Shown: positions 53,524 to 62,860, counted from the stretch's first letter. The stretch is DNA of 64,000 nt from Chitinophaga silvatica (GCF_003419895.1 NZ_QPMM01000012.1:62001-126000); one strand, 5' to 3'. The notes: generated from the letters alone by a model not told the origin. Numbers and translations: made by a program.

Positions 53524-54393
53524 ATGAAAACGATTAACCAACCCGTTTTCCATCTAAACGATGGAATCACTGCTACACATTTATACTGGTTTCAACAATA
53601 TGGTGTAATTCAATTCAAAGGCTTCTTAAAGCACAATGAATTATCAACCATTATACGGGAAGTACAACAGGTACAGGATCATTTATTACAAAACAATATC
53701 CAGAAAGTAAATGGTATACCTCTAAAATTTGGAACAGATGTAGATGGCAGTCCGCTGATTCAGCGTATTGCCTTTGCTTCTCATTATAGCAATACTTTAA
53801 AAGACTTGTTGAAAGACCAGCGCCTGCAAAGCTTACTTTCATTATTAGGGCCTTATACCGGGAGGATCGGAGACAATGAAAAAGACGGCCTGGTTGTTAA
53901 TCACTATGTCAACAGCTCCGATAGTCAGTTCAAACAATTGGGCTGGCATACAGACAGCCCACGGGATTTATTCCTTGGTTCACGCATCTTACCAATGCTT
54001 AATGTAGGTATCCATCTCGATAATTGCCCTAAAGAAAATGGGGGCTTACGAGTATTAGCCGGAACACATAAGCAAAGCCTTTTACAATTATTTTTTAGAA
54101 AGAAATATTTTATTGACAACGATCCCGACAAAAATGAAATAGGCTTTGATATCGAAGCAGGAGACCTCACAGTGCATGATGGCAGGTTATGGCACCGTGT
54201 TCAACAATCGCCATATGTAGGAGAACAAAGCCGTCGCAGGGTGATGTATATTCCAATCATCACCGGAGCCTATCAGCCCAAAACTGCAAACAGCCCAACT
54301 CCTTTCTATCACAAGCTTGCAAGTCTTAAACAATATTTATACGGAGGCAAACCTCAATGGACTAATGCTAAATCCGCAATCGTAAAATCTTAA
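53524..54393 (+). CDS. Phytanoyl-CoA dioxygenase (PhyH)-family protein
   Basis: The 289-residue protein has the Fe(II)/2OG ligand set of PhyH-type dioxygenases: HxD in LGWHTDSP (His142, Asp144), distal His224 in HDGRLWHRVQ and a following Arg run (SRRRVMYIP) for 2-oxoglutarate. Segments GLRVLAGTHKQS and AGDLTVHDG are typical of the fold. PhyH members hydroxylate acyl chains or small molecules; the substrate is unknown. It starts 82 bp after the Cys-ending leader ORF and is followed 12 bp later by an SDR gene. A role in lipid modification is inferred only from its family. Confidence 0.9.
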   Translation: MKTINQPVFHLNDGITATHLYWFQQYGVIQFKGFLKHNELSTIIREVQQVQDHLLQNNIQKVNGIPLKFGTDVDGSPLIQRIAFASHYSNTLKDLLKDQRLQSLLSLLGPYTGRIGDNEKDGLVVNHYVNSSDSQFKQLGWHTDSPRDLFLGSRILPMLNVGIHLDNCPKENGGLRVLAGTHKQSLLQLFFRKKYFIDNDPDKNEIGFDIEAGDLTVHDGRLWHRVQQSPYVGEQSRRRVMYIPIITGAYQPKTANSPTPFYHKLASLKQYLYGGKPQWTNAKSAIVKS

Positions 54394-54405
54394 ATCAATT
54401 TTATT

Positions 54406-55218
54406 ATGTCAGTTGCCTTAGTTACAGGTGCAGCCAAAGGAATAGGCAAAGCCATTGCCGCTGTTTTAGCAGAAAAAAAATATCAGTTATTGCTGATAGA
54501 TATTGACAAAGATAATCTCGAAAAAACAGCGAACGAACTAGCTGCAAAACATCAGATCGAGGTAGCTATACTTCATCAGGATTTGTCTGCACCCGGAGCT
54601 TTATCAAAAATTCAGGCATGGACCAATCCGTACCACGACCAGTTGACAGTGGTCGTAAATAACGCAGGATATGGAATAAACGGAGCGTTCGAACATCTCA
54701 CATTAGAAGAACAGTTTAATATAATTGATGTAAATGTAAAAGCCCAGGTTGGACTATCCTATATTTACATCCCCGTATTACGCAAATTTCCTAAAGCTTA
54801 CCTGCTAAACCTTGCGAGTACAACAGCTTATCAAACAGTTCCATATCTGAATATTTATGCGTCTACAAAAGCTTTTGCACTCTCTTTTACCAGAGGGCTC
54901 AGATATGAGTTGAGAAACTCCAATATCTCTGTTAGTGCATTAAGTCCGGGTAGCACTGATACAGATTTTGTAAACAGGGCAAGAATGGGGCAACGCACCC
55001 GAAGAATTGCAGACAGATTTAACATGACTCCGGAAAAAGTAGCTCAGATAGCAATTGATGGATTGTTTAAAGGAAAAGCTGAAATAGTACCGGGGTTCAC
55101 CAATAAGCTCAATGCATGGCTTCCAAAGTTCTTTCCTAAGCTATTTGTAGAAAAGATCGCCGCAGGCATATACGAGCCCAAACCTATTTCAGGAACAGCA
55201 TTTGCGCTGCCTTCCTAA
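54406..55218 (+). CDS. Short-chain dehydrogenase/reductase
   Basis: The 270-residue protein has the classical SDR motifs: the cofactor loop VTGAAKGIGKAIA, VVNNAGYG (NNAG), the Ser in NLASTTA, and the catalytic Tyr and Lys in YASTKAF. It resembles the DltE/ketoreductase group that reduces keto groups of acyl or long-chain substrates; cofactor preference and substrate are undetermined. It lies in the PhyH operon, 12 bp after that gene and 5 bp before a DUF72 gene. Confidence 0.92.
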   Translation: MSVALVTGAAKGIGKAIAAVLAEKKYQLLLIDIDKDNLEKTANELAAKHQIEVAILHQDLSAPGALSKIQAWTNPYHDQLTVVVNNAGYGINGAFEHLTLEEQFNIIDVNVKAQVGLSYIYIPVLRKFPKAYLLNLASTTAYQTVPYLNIYASTKAFALSFTRGLRYELRNSNISVSALSPGSTDTDFVNRARMGQRTRRIADRFNMTPEKVAQIAIDGLFKGKAEIVPGFTNKLNAWLPKFFPKLFVEKIAAGIYEPKPISGTAFALPS

Positions 55219-55223
55219 AAAAG

Positions 55224-55961
55224 ATGCTAACTGGAATATATATCGGAACATCGGGGTGGAGTTATCCCCACTGGCGGAAAATCTTCTACCCCGATGACCT
55301 GAAACCTACTGAATATCTTTCCTGGTATGCAAAAACATTTAAGGTCACAGAAATCAATACCAGCTTCTATCATTTACCTGCCGCTAAAACAGTTAAAACC
55401 TGGACGGAGACAGTTCCTAATGGTTTCCGTTTCTGCCCCAAAATCAGCAGATATATTACGCATATGAAACGGTTGCTGGAACCGGAATCTACCCTCCCGA
55501 AATTCTTTGATGTATTTGATCAGATTCAGAAAAAATTAGGTCCTGTTCTGATCCAGTTACCCCCTAACATGCATTTCGATAAAGACAGGCTGGAAAATTT
55601 CCTGGCAACCCTAACAGGTACCTACAAAGGGTATAAGTTTGCACTAGAAGCCAGGCACGACAGCTGGATGAACGATGCAGCTACAAACATCCTGAAACGT
55701 TATAAAATAGCCTGGGTTATCTCTTATTCAGGCAATCGATGGCCTGGTGCTGAAATTGTAACTGCCAGGCATGTATATATCAGATATCATGGACCCGATG
55801 GGAGTTTTGGCACCGGGTATACAAGTCAGCAATTAAATAGCTTTGCCGAAAAAATTAAGAAATGGAAACAGCAAGGTCATCAGATCTGGGCATTCTTCAA
55901 TAATGATGGACATGGTTATGCTGTAAAAAATGCCAGCAGCCTAATTTCATTACTCAAATAG
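55224..55961 (+). CDS. DUF72 family protein
   Basis: The 245-residue protein begins YIGTSGWSYPHWRKIFYP and contains ALEARHDSW and YIRYHGPDG, hallmarks of the DUF72 TIM-barrel family, whose function is not established. It is the third gene of the PhyH-SDR operon, 5 bp after the SDR gene. Its end overlaps the convergent glycosylase gene by 12 bp. Confidence 0.9.
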   Translation: MLTGIYIGTSGWSYPHWRKIFYPDDLKPTEYLSWYAKTFKVTEINTSFYHLPAAKTVKTWTETVPNGFRFCPKISRYITHMKRLLEPESTLPKFFDVFDQIQKKLGPVLIQLPPNMHFDKDRLENFLATLTGTYKGYKFALEARHDSWMNDAATNILKRYKIAWVISYSGNRWPGAEIVTARHVYIRYHGPDGSFGTGYTSQQLNSFAEKIKKWKQQGHQIWAFFNNDGHGYAVKNASSLISLLK

Positions 55962-56729
55962 CTGCTGTTCTGCAGTATAATATGTTGTTCGTCCTTTTTG
56001 TGAACTTGTTTCAATAGCAGCGCCTGTTGGACTTTCCTTCAGCTTCTTATTATGTACCAACATAAAATCGCGTACTTCTCCGTTGATTATATCGGGCTCA
56101 CTTTTCAAAATATTTTTTTCTGCTTTTGTAAGCACATCATGAATCGATTTATAGAGCTTTTTTACAGCGGCCGCAGGAATTTTATTGCAGATCGAGAAGG
56201 GGCTGATGCGGGCATCCCATAATATATCATCTGCATAAGCATTGCCTATGCCCTGTACATTATCCTGATCCAGGAGAAACTGTTTTATAGTAACCCGTTT
56301 TTTAGAAAGTAAATCCTTTAGATAGATTTCTGAGAACGCTTTATCGAAAGCATCCGGAGCCGTCTTATTTTCTGGATCCAACATAATATGAGCGGCGCTT
56401 TGCCAGTCTGTTAATACCAGACCAGTACCACCATCAAACAATAAGGTAGCAATAGGATACTTTTCGGTATTGTGGTCTTTAAAGAAATATAGCTTTCCAT
56501 GCAACATCAGGTGCATACCCAATACATGCCCATTGCCAAATTTGAATTGCAGTGTTTTCCCAACACGATCAATACTTTCCAAAGGCTGCCCAACCAGTGC
56601 TTTTTGCAATGTAGCGGCTGGAGTTGTGAGTTTTCGGGTATTTTCTACCGTAATTGATTGTAGCTTTTTGTGATGCAGCTTCTTCAATAGATTGGTCCGG
56701 TACGCTTCTAAATCTGGTAGCTCAGGCAT
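55950..56729 (-). CDS. Fpg/Nei-family DNA glycosylase lacking the zinc-finger cysteines
   Basis: The 259-residue protein starts MPELPDLE, giving the catalytic Pro2 and Glu3 of Fpg/Nei enzymes. A helix-two-turn-helix region contains LLDQDNVQGIGNAYADDI. The C-terminus, TSSQKGRTTYYTAEQ, aligns with the zinc finger but has no Cys, so it looks like a zincless finger as in some Nei-like enzymes, with the Arg of the finger loop kept. It would excise oxidised bases such as 8-oxoguanine or oxidised pyrimidines. The substrate range is not certain. Confidence 0.88.
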   Translation of the reverse strand: MPELPDLEAYRTNLLKKLHHKKLQSITVENTRKLTTPAATLQKALVGQPLESIDRVGKTLQFKFGNGHVLGMHLMLHGKLYFFKDHNTEKYPIATLLFDGGTGLVLTDWQSAAHIMLDPENKTAPDAFDKAFSEIYLKDLLSKKRVTIKQFLLDQDNVQGIGNAYADDILWDARISPFSICNKIPAAAVKKLYKSIHDVLTKAEKNILKSEPDIINGEVRDFMLVHNKKLKESPTGAAIETSSQKGRTTYYTAEQQLFE

Positions 56730-56968
56730 AATATTTATGATTAGTTAAAAAACAAATAATTAACATCTTTTCTAACTATAATAGCAATGCCATAGTTTGA
56801 TAAATTTACTACTATACTTGGTTACAGTGGCTATTACATTATTCCATAAATATATTCCTTTTATTAATATCCCAATTTGTGGAAAAATGTAGATATAATC
56901 TTTTTTCAGGTATGTGAACAAGTCGTTAAAACTAAGGCTGAAGCGGCCTCCAACAAGCATTTCAAAGC

Positions 56969-56980
56969 ATGTTATAACAT
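56969..56980. promoter_or_regulatory. 12-bp palindrome upstream of the L,D-transpeptidase gene
   Basis: ATGTTATAACAT is a perfect palindrome about 10 bp before TATATTTA (56990-56997), which is one base off TAnnTTTG. It may be an operator for the gene at 57043. The rest of the 313-bp gap 56730-57042 is A+T-rich with no gene supported. Confidence 0.4.
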
Positions 56981-57042
56981 AAAACACGTTATATTTACAA
57001 TCTGTGCCTTTTTTATTAAACCTAAAAATACGGTGTGTGAGT

Positions 57043-57798
57043 ATGAGAGTGAAGAAAACGATTTTAAAACCGTTAGTATTAATTATTACAACTTGCCTTT
57101 TTGCATTTTTAGTTACATCCTTAACGTCAACAGAACAGTCAACCGCCGCAATTCGGCCAACTGGTGATGTTGTTAAAACAGATTCATCGGAAATTGAAGT
57201 AAGTTTATACGACAACATGCGCCTGGATTCAGCCGGATTGTCGAAGGAGGCTTTTGACCGGGCAATGGTTGGTTATAACCGCTTGAAGGAGCAGGGTAAA
57301 CTTAAAAATCCGGATGTAGTATCCATTATCGATTTTTCATTGCCTAGTACAAAGAAGCGTTTATTTGTAATTGACTTAAAGAACAAGTTGTTATTGTTTA
57401 ACACATTAGTTTCTCATGGAAGAAACAGTGGCAAAGAGATGGCGAATGCTTTCTCCAATGCTATGAACAGCTTTAAGAGCAGTTTAGGATTCTATACAAC
57501 AGCCAATACCTATAATGGTGAACATGGCCTGTCTCTTCGCCTGATTGGTGAAGAAGCTGGTATCAATGATAATGCACTGGCAAGGGGTATAGTAATTCAC
57601 AGTGCCAGTTATGTAAATGAAGCACTGGGCAAAATTCAGGGGTATATAGGTCGCAGCCTCGGCTGTCCTGCTATTCCGGAAAATATTCATCGTAAGGTGA
57701 TTCAGAAAATCAGCAACGGTTCCTGTTTATTTTTATACAGCCCGGATAAAAATTATGCATCAAGCACTAAATTTTATTCAGAGCCGCAAAGAATTTAA
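57043..57798 (+). CDS. L,D-transpeptidase-like protein of the YkuD_2 type (murein catalytic domain family)
   Basis: The ATG at 57043 gives 251 residues with a signal or TM segment (about 8-28). An upstream GTG at 57004 adds 13 residues before it and is not preferred. The catalytic core has VIHSASYV, supplying the His, and GRSLGCPAIP with the nucleophile Cys, which matches YkuD_2-type transpeptidases. These enzymes form 3-3 peptidoglycan cross-links or attach proteins to the wall. A second, unrelated L,D-transpeptidase gene lies convergent just downstream. Confidence 0.9.
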   Translation: MRVKKTILKPLVLIITTCLFAFLVTSLTSTEQSTAAIRPTGDVVKTDSSEIEVSLYDNMRLDSAGLSKEAFDRAMVGYNRLKEQGKLKNPDVVSIIDFSLPSTKKRLFVIDLKNKLLLFNTLVSHGRNSGKEMANAFSNAMNSFKSSLGFYTTANTYNGEHGLSLRLIGEEAGINDNALARGIVIHSASYVNEALGKIQGYIGRSLGCPAIPENIHRKVIQKISNGSCLFLYSPDKNYASSTKFYSEPQRI

Positions 57799-57805
57799 CT
57801 TATTG

Positions 57806-57837
57806 AAAGAGCGAAGATGATCTTCGCTCTTTTTTTA
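57806..57837. terminator. Terminator between the two convergent L,D-transpeptidase genes
   Basis: AAAGAGCGAAGAT and ATCTTCGCTCTTT form a long perfect stem followed by a T run on the plus strand and, by symmetry, usable on the minus strand. Confidence 0.9.
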
Positions 57838-59400
57838 TAGCTTACTCAGAAACCTGGTATCATGGTCGTATACATCATCTGCAAAATGTAGGGCCCCATC
57901 CTGCATCCATGCTGTATAGTAGGTAATAATTACCGGAACCGGATGTTTTACCGGTACAAAACGCTGCCTTCCGCTCTTCATGGCAGCATCTATTTTATCA
58001 TCTGTCCATTCAGGCGCATCATCCAATACATATTTAGCCATATCTACCGGGTCTTTCAGCCTGATACACCCATGGCTATACGCCCGGTTATCGCGCTGAA
58101 ACAGGCTTTTATCGGGCGTATCATGAAAATAGATATTATAGCTGTTAGGAAACAGGAATTTTACCCTACCTAAAGCATTGCGAGCACCGGGCCTTTGCCT
58201 GATTACCGGTAGTCCGCCTGCATGGCCAGTTATTTCCATATTTCTGGAAGCCAGATATCCATGATTTCGACTCATTGCAGGCAGTATTTCCTTCCTTACA
58301 ATACTCCGTGGAATATTCCAGTAAGGACTAAAAACTACCTGGTTTAGGAAACCTGCAAACATAGTAGTGCTATGCCCTTCTTTTCCCACAACAATTGGCA
58401 TATCGAACAGCTTTCTGGACCCCTCGCTGGCATGTAATGTAAACGCGGGGATATTCACCAGAATCATCCGGCCTTCCGGTGTTGGGGGCATCCATTTCAT
58501 ACGTTCCATATTCACTAATATCTGGGCCAGCCGCTTATCTGCAGGTACATTCATCTGTCGGATCACCGAATCGTTGATCACTCCATTCTGCGACATACCA
58601 TGCGTTTCGCGGAAATTATTCACGGCATTCTCCAGTTCTTCATTGAATAAGGCAGTGCTGTCGTTTTGTTGTAATTCTCCTGTCATCTGTAATCTGTTTT
58701 TGATAGCAGGAATTTCGGGAGATGATTGCCCTTTGCGGAGTGATTTAACAGAAGAAACTGTTTTCCAGCCACCATTCTTAACGTACTGCATATACGCTCT
58801 TAATGGCTCCTTCATAGGAGCAACTGCCGGAAACTCTTCATTACTTACCAGCAACATAGAATCTGCCAGTACCATAACCGGATACTTTTGGGCAGGAATC
58901 ATATGCTCCAACTGTTCAATACTTCCGTTGGTTACTTTAAAATGATTAATTAAGCGGAGAGTTAACTGTAATTCCGTATTCATCATAGCCTGGTTATTCT
59001 CTGTAACCTGCATGTCGTCATCATCTACCAGGGCATCTATTTGCCGGTCCAGGGTTTTGTTGCTGCTGCTGTCTTTACTATAGGTATACAGACTTCTAAA
59101 AGCAGCCACCTGTTCCACGGCTCCCAAACTATCGAGCCATGCATATTCATAGTTTCGGGCATTATAGAAGCTCCACATCCTGTCTGTGGTTTCAGGGTCT
59201 AAATGCTGCTCGCTTATGAATTTAGCAATCCTGGCACTGTCCAGGAATAAATTGTTATAGGCATTTTCCTTAGTGATACTGGTATTACGGGGGGTAATCT
59301 CTACCTTACGAACTTCAGTAACAACGGGATCTGCTGCAGGGCTTGGCGGGGCATCACAGGCCAACAATCCTGTGAGCGCAAACAATAGTAATCTCCTCAT
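57835..59400 (-). CDS. Murein L,D-transpeptidase (YcbB/LdtD-like) lipoprotein
   Basis: The 521-residue protein begins with a lipobox (LTGLLACDAPP). A scaffold domain (about 40-190) precedes a peptidoglycan-binding-like domain (about 205-270, KNRLQMTGELQQNDSTALF). The YkuD catalytic domain (about 310-490) has SHGCIRLKDPVDMAKYVL, with catalytic His and Cys in the SHGC motif. It should form 3-3 cross-links in peptidoglycan. The long size and domain set resemble YcbB/LdtD. It is convergent with the smaller transpeptidase gene. Confidence 0.92.
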   Translation of the reverse strand: MRRLLLFALTGLLACDAPPSPAADPVVTEVRKVEITPRNTSITKENAYNNLFLDSARIAKFISEQHLDPETTDRMWSFYNARNYEYAWLDSLGAVEQVAAFRSLYTYSKDSSSNKTLDRQIDALVDDDDMQVTENNQAMMNTELQLTLRLINHFKVTNGSIEQLEHMIPAQKYPVMVLADSMLLVSNEEFPAVAPMKEPLRAYMQYVKNGGWKTVSSVKSLRKGQSSPEIPAIKNRLQMTGELQQNDSTALFNEELENAVNNFRETHGMSQNGVINDSVIRQMNVPADKRLAQILVNMERMKWMPPTPEGRMILVNIPAFTLHASEGSRKLFDMPIVVGKEGHSTTMFAGFLNQVVFSPYWNIPRSIVRKEILPAMSRNHGYLASRNMEITGHAGGLPVIRQRPGARNALGRVKFLFPNSYNIYFHDTPDKSLFQRDNRAYSHGCIRLKDPVDMAKYVLDDAPEWTDDKIDAAMKSGRQRFVPVKHPVPVIITYYTAWMQDGALHFADDVYDHDTRFLSKL

Positions 59401-59521
59401 ATTAAACTAACTATCAAATAAAAAGCCGACGGGGCAACCATATGTTTATAGGGCTATTTTAAGGTACAGACGTTGCTGTGAAGATACAATGCGGGCATAT
59501 TACTCAACATCTTTATTGGCA

Positions 59522-59557
59522 TAAAAAAAGCTATCTCTACATTGTAGAGACAGCCCT
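59522..59557 (-). terminator. Terminator for the collagen-like lipoprotein gene
   Basis: On the minus strand, GCTGTCTCTAC-AAT-GTAGAGATAGC is followed by TTTTTTT. It lies about 30 bp past that gene's stop. Confidence 0.85.
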
Positions 59558-59583
59558 TGCATATTACCGTTGTGAATGATAAC

Positions 59584-60168
59584 CTAATCTTTCAGGTTAA
59601 GTGCTTTTTTCACTTCATTATAGTCTTTCCAGTTAATAGCGCTACGAGCTGCTACTCCACCAGGAACGATTACATAACGATATTGGAAATAGATATCTGT
59701 CTGATTATTTCCAACATAATATGAACTGGCATCTACATTTGCAAAAATACCTATAACACCTTTAGCTGCTATGTTTCCAATATATACCGAATCTGCTACA
59801 TATGGAAGGGGAGCAATTACCGGATTAGAAGCAGTACCGAAATTCATATATACATGAACGCTACCTGAGGTCAGAATGTCTGCTGTGAGTTTAGGTGCAG
59901 AAATATACCCTTCATATTCTCCAGACCAAACGGAATCTTTACCATTTTTTATAAAGGTAGAATCGAACAGTACGTTTTGCCATGTTGAATAAATAACATT
60001 GGCAGTACCCGGATCTCCTTTGGGGCCTGCTGCACCGGCAGAACCTGCTGGTCCCTGAGCTCCCGCTGGGCCTGCTGGCCCCTGAGCCCCATCTTTTGAA
60101 CAGGCAGCCAAGGCAAAAACAAATGAAAAAACAAGGAGTGTAGGGAGGTGACGGCAGATAAATTTCAT
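59584..60168 (-). CDS. Lipoprotein with a short collagen-like repeat
   Basis: The 194-residue protein has a lipobox (FVFALAACSKD) followed by about eleven Gly-X-Y triplets (residues about 27-58, GPAGPAGAQGPAG-type, ending GDPGT), as in collagen-like bacterial surface proteins. The remaining 135 residues are beta-rich with no family recognised. Probably outer-membrane anchored, perhaps a trimer. It stands alone, with terminators on both sides. Confidence 0.82.
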   Translation of the reverse strand: MKFICRHLPTLLVFSFVFALAACSKDGAQGPAGPAGAQGPAGSAGAAGPKGDPGTANVIYSTWQNVLFDSTFIKNGKDSVWSGEYEGYISAPKLTADILTSGSVHVYMNFGTASNPVIAPLPYVADSVYIGNIAAKGVIGIFANVDASSYYVGNNQTDIYFQYRYVIVPGGVAARSAINWKDYNEVKKALNLKD

Positions 60169-60281
60169 ATTAAAGAAGATTTTGGTAGTTAAGTAATCTG
60201 ATTTATTGAAAGTAATGATTAGATATTGGGCTCACTTCTGCAATAATTTCAATATACAAAATATGAAATATTAACAAAAAT

Positions 60282-60317
60282 AAAAAAGCTATTGTTTTAA
60301 TAACAATAGCTTTTTTT
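60282..60317. terminator. Bidirectional terminator
   Basis: AAAAAAGCTATTGTT-TTAA-TAACAATAGCTTTTTTT forms a strong hairpin with A and T runs, about 20 bp past the stop of the minus-strand phospholipase gene. Confidence 0.85.
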
Positions 60318-60337
60318 ATATAAAATAACTAAGATTC

Positions 60338-62860
60338 CTAACTTCTTGCCATCAACGGATCGCTAACACTTTCTTTTCCAGTTTCAACTCTACCGGCAAA
60401 GCGCTGAGAAAATAATGCACTGCCGTTAACAGTTACAGCGAAATCGTACCAACCATGCCTGGCCGACCAATCCAATACCATTGTAGCTGTGGCATTAGGT
60501 GCAATAGTTTTGGTTAGTTCGGAATTCTTGTAACCCAGGTCTTTCACCTTAACCGTCACTTGTTTGGCAGATTGATTGGAAATCTTCAATTCAATACTTC
60601 CGGTAAGTTTATCACTCCGTGTTAAGGAAGGTTGATAACCGCACACGATTGCAACCTGAGGATCTTTTTCATCGCCTATAAACTCTCTGTAAAAACCATT
60701 CGGCCCATAAGCTCTGAGATGATAATGTCCATCGCCAAACTCCTGCAGCTGCCAGGAATCCTTCAATTTATCTCCTGCTTTTACAGCATAAGACCATGCA
60801 CGTAAAGTTTCTGTTTGCCCGTTTTCCTGGCGATAGTTACCTGGTGCATATACGTTGAATGGTGATCCGGCTGCCTTCTTTCCAAATACCTTGTTTCCTG
60901 CACTAAACTGAATATCGAACGATTTTTTATCGGCACTCAGCTTTCCGTTTACATACAATTCGTATGGCAATGCATTGGCAACACGGGTGCCAGGCTCCTG
61001 CTTAGGCATCCATTCTGCATTTTCGGGATGTTGATTAATCTCTGCAATTTCGGCTGGTGAAAGAGATTTAAAGCCGTCCGGCAGCTTTTTGAACTTCGCA
61101 TTGTAAATGCTTTCGATCACCTCATTTCTTCCCAAAAATGGTAAATCAATCTTCTCTCCATTAAAAGGACGGAAAACTGAAGACAGGTCACCACAGACAG
61201 TTCTGCGCCAGTTAGTGATATTTGTTTCTTTAATTGGTTTTCCTGTTTTATGCTGCAGGAAATGCTCCATGAATTGCAGGATAGAAGTATGGTCAAAAAC
61301 CTGTGAGTTGACATATCCACCTCTGCTCCACGGAGAAGCAATTAATAACGGTACCCGGTATCCCAAACCGATAGAACTTTCACGGATATCTCTACTGCTT
61401 ATATACTTTTTGGAAATTTCCTCTTCTTTCGTTTCATACTCCTCTTGTGTATTGATTCCTGCCGATACTTTACCTGTACCCGGGCGGTGAGGTATTACAA
61501 ATGGAGGCACGTGATCGAAATATCCATCATTTTCATCATAGCAAAGGATAAATATTGTTTTCTTCCAGACTTCTTCTTTCCTGGTAAGAATATCCAATAC
61601 TTCAGATACATACCAGGCGCCATACCAAGGCGAACCAGGGTGGTCGGAAAACTCGGCTGGTGCTACTAACCAGGAAACTGTTGGTAACTGGCCTTCATTA
61701 ACATCTGTTCTGAATTGGTGGAAAATATCGCCCTTGGGTATCTGAATTGTACGGTCGGTATCTCCATCTTTATATGATAAAGTTTCCAGTTCGTGGTAAT
61801 CCGGATCTTTTTCGTTGGTTGTAAAGGCTTTATTGTGCAGGTTTTGTGAGCGTTTGGAAAGCTTGGCAAAGTTAGCTGCAGTAAATTGTTCCAGGTCTCT
61901 TTTGCAGGTAACTAATTCATCTTTAGCAGATTGTAATTTCTTTTGAAGTTTGGTGGCTTCTTCACCGCTTACCGATTTCACCTGGGTTTCCAGGGCTGCA
62001 ATTTCACCTGGCAGTTCCTTTATTTTTCGGTTGAGGAATAATTTATAGCCTTTAGAGAACTTTACATTGAAGGCCGAAAACCATTCAATAGGGTTATCTG
62101 TAAAATTGGCCAGCCAACCATCTTTGTCTCCTTCCAATTCGGTGATACTAAGCTCATTCTGATATATTTTCCAGGAGATGTTATTGTCTTCCAGTCGTTC
62201 CGGGAAGGTTGTCCAGCTAGCTTCCTTATCATAATCTACATCTGAGTTCCAGACATTTGCTTTCTTTTCATCACGAATGGTACCGGTCCACAGATATAAC
62301 CTGTTGGGGGTAGTACCGGTAAGGGATGAACAGAAATTCTGGTCACAAACTGTAAATGCGTCGGCCATTGAATAATAGAAAGGAATATCCTGACGGTCGT
62401 AATATCCCAGGGTAAGGGGCATTGGAGCCCAATCCTTGTTTCCAGATTGTTTTACCAGTAACCATTGATCATATCTTCCATTATTGCGGGCATCTACCTG
62501 GTTGGTCCATGAATGCGGCAAGCTGCTCATCCAGGTAGCTTTTGTTTCTTTTATGTTTAAGCGGAATGGGGCAAACGTTTCGCCCCTGGCGTTACTTTGT
62601 AACCAAACCAGGTTTTTATTGGCTAATTGGATAGCCCGAGGATCGTTATATCCTCTGACACCCCGAAGGGTTCCATAGCAATGGTCGAACGACCGGTTTT
62701 CCTGCATCAGGACTACAATATGTTCTGCATCCAGGTACGTACTTCCAGGTTGGGGATCGATAGCCATTGCGCGTTGAATAGAAGCGGGCAATGCACTAAA
62801 TACGCCGGCAGCACCAGATAATAAGGCTGCCTTTTTTAAAAACTCTCTTCTGTTATCCAT
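60338..62860 (-). CDS. Phosphocholine-specific phospholipase C (Tat-exported)
   Basis: The 840-residue protein starts with a twin-arginine signal (NRREFLKKAALLS). The catalytic N-terminal domain of the acid-phosphatase/alkaline-phosphatase superfamily has QENRSFDHCYG and DENDGYFDHVPP. A charged coiled-coil-like insertion (about 275-335) follows, and the C-terminus carries two DUF756 domains (about 610-820). It should hydrolyse phosphatidylcholine or sphingomyelin outside the cytoplasm, releasing phosphocholine and providing phosphate. The insertion is unusual in length. No regulator is adjacent. Confidence 0.93.
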   Translation of the reverse strand: MDNRREFLKKAALLSGAAGVFSALPASIQRAMAIDPQPGSTYLDAEHIVVLMQENRSFDHCYGTLRGVRGYNDPRAIQLANKNLVWLQSNARGETFAPFRLNIKETKATWMSSLPHSWTNQVDARNNGRYDQWLLVKQSGNKDWAPMPLTLGYYDRQDIPFYYSMADAFTVCDQNFCSSLTGTTPNRLYLWTGTIRDEKKANVWNSDVDYDKEASWTTFPERLEDNNISWKIYQNELSITELEGDKDGWLANFTDNPIEWFSAFNVKFSKGYKLFLNRKIKELPGEIAALETQVKSVSGEEATKLQKKLQSAKDELVTCKRDLEQFTAANFAKLSKRSQNLHNKAFTTNEKDPDYHELETLSYKDGDTDRTIQIPKGDIFHQFRTDVNEGQLPTVSWLVAPAEFSDHPGSPWYGAWYVSEVLDILTRKEEVWKKTIFILCYDENDGYFDHVPPFVIPHRPGTGKVSAGINTQEEYETKEEEISKKYISSRDIRESSIGLGYRVPLLIASPWSRGGYVNSQVFDHTSILQFMEHFLQHKTGKPIKETNITNWRRTVCGDLSSVFRPFNGEKIDLPFLGRNEVIESIYNAKFKKLPDGFKSLSPAEIAEINQHPENAEWMPKQEPGTRVANALPYELYVNGKLSADKKSFDIQFSAGNKVFGKKAAGSPFNVYAPGNYRQENGQTETLRAWSYAVKAGDKLKDSWQLQEFGDGHYHLRAYGPNGFYREFIGDEKDPQVAIVCGYQPSLTRSDKLTGSIELKISNQSAKQVTVKVKDLGYKNSELTKTIAPNATATMVLDWSARHGWYDFAVTVNGSALFSQRFAGRVETGKESVSDPLMARS

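Noticed and set aside
56772..57218. ORFs on both strands in the gap before the L,D-transpeptidase gene
   Set aside because: A+T-rich shadow frames that overlap the real gene's start; no protein family is recognisable.
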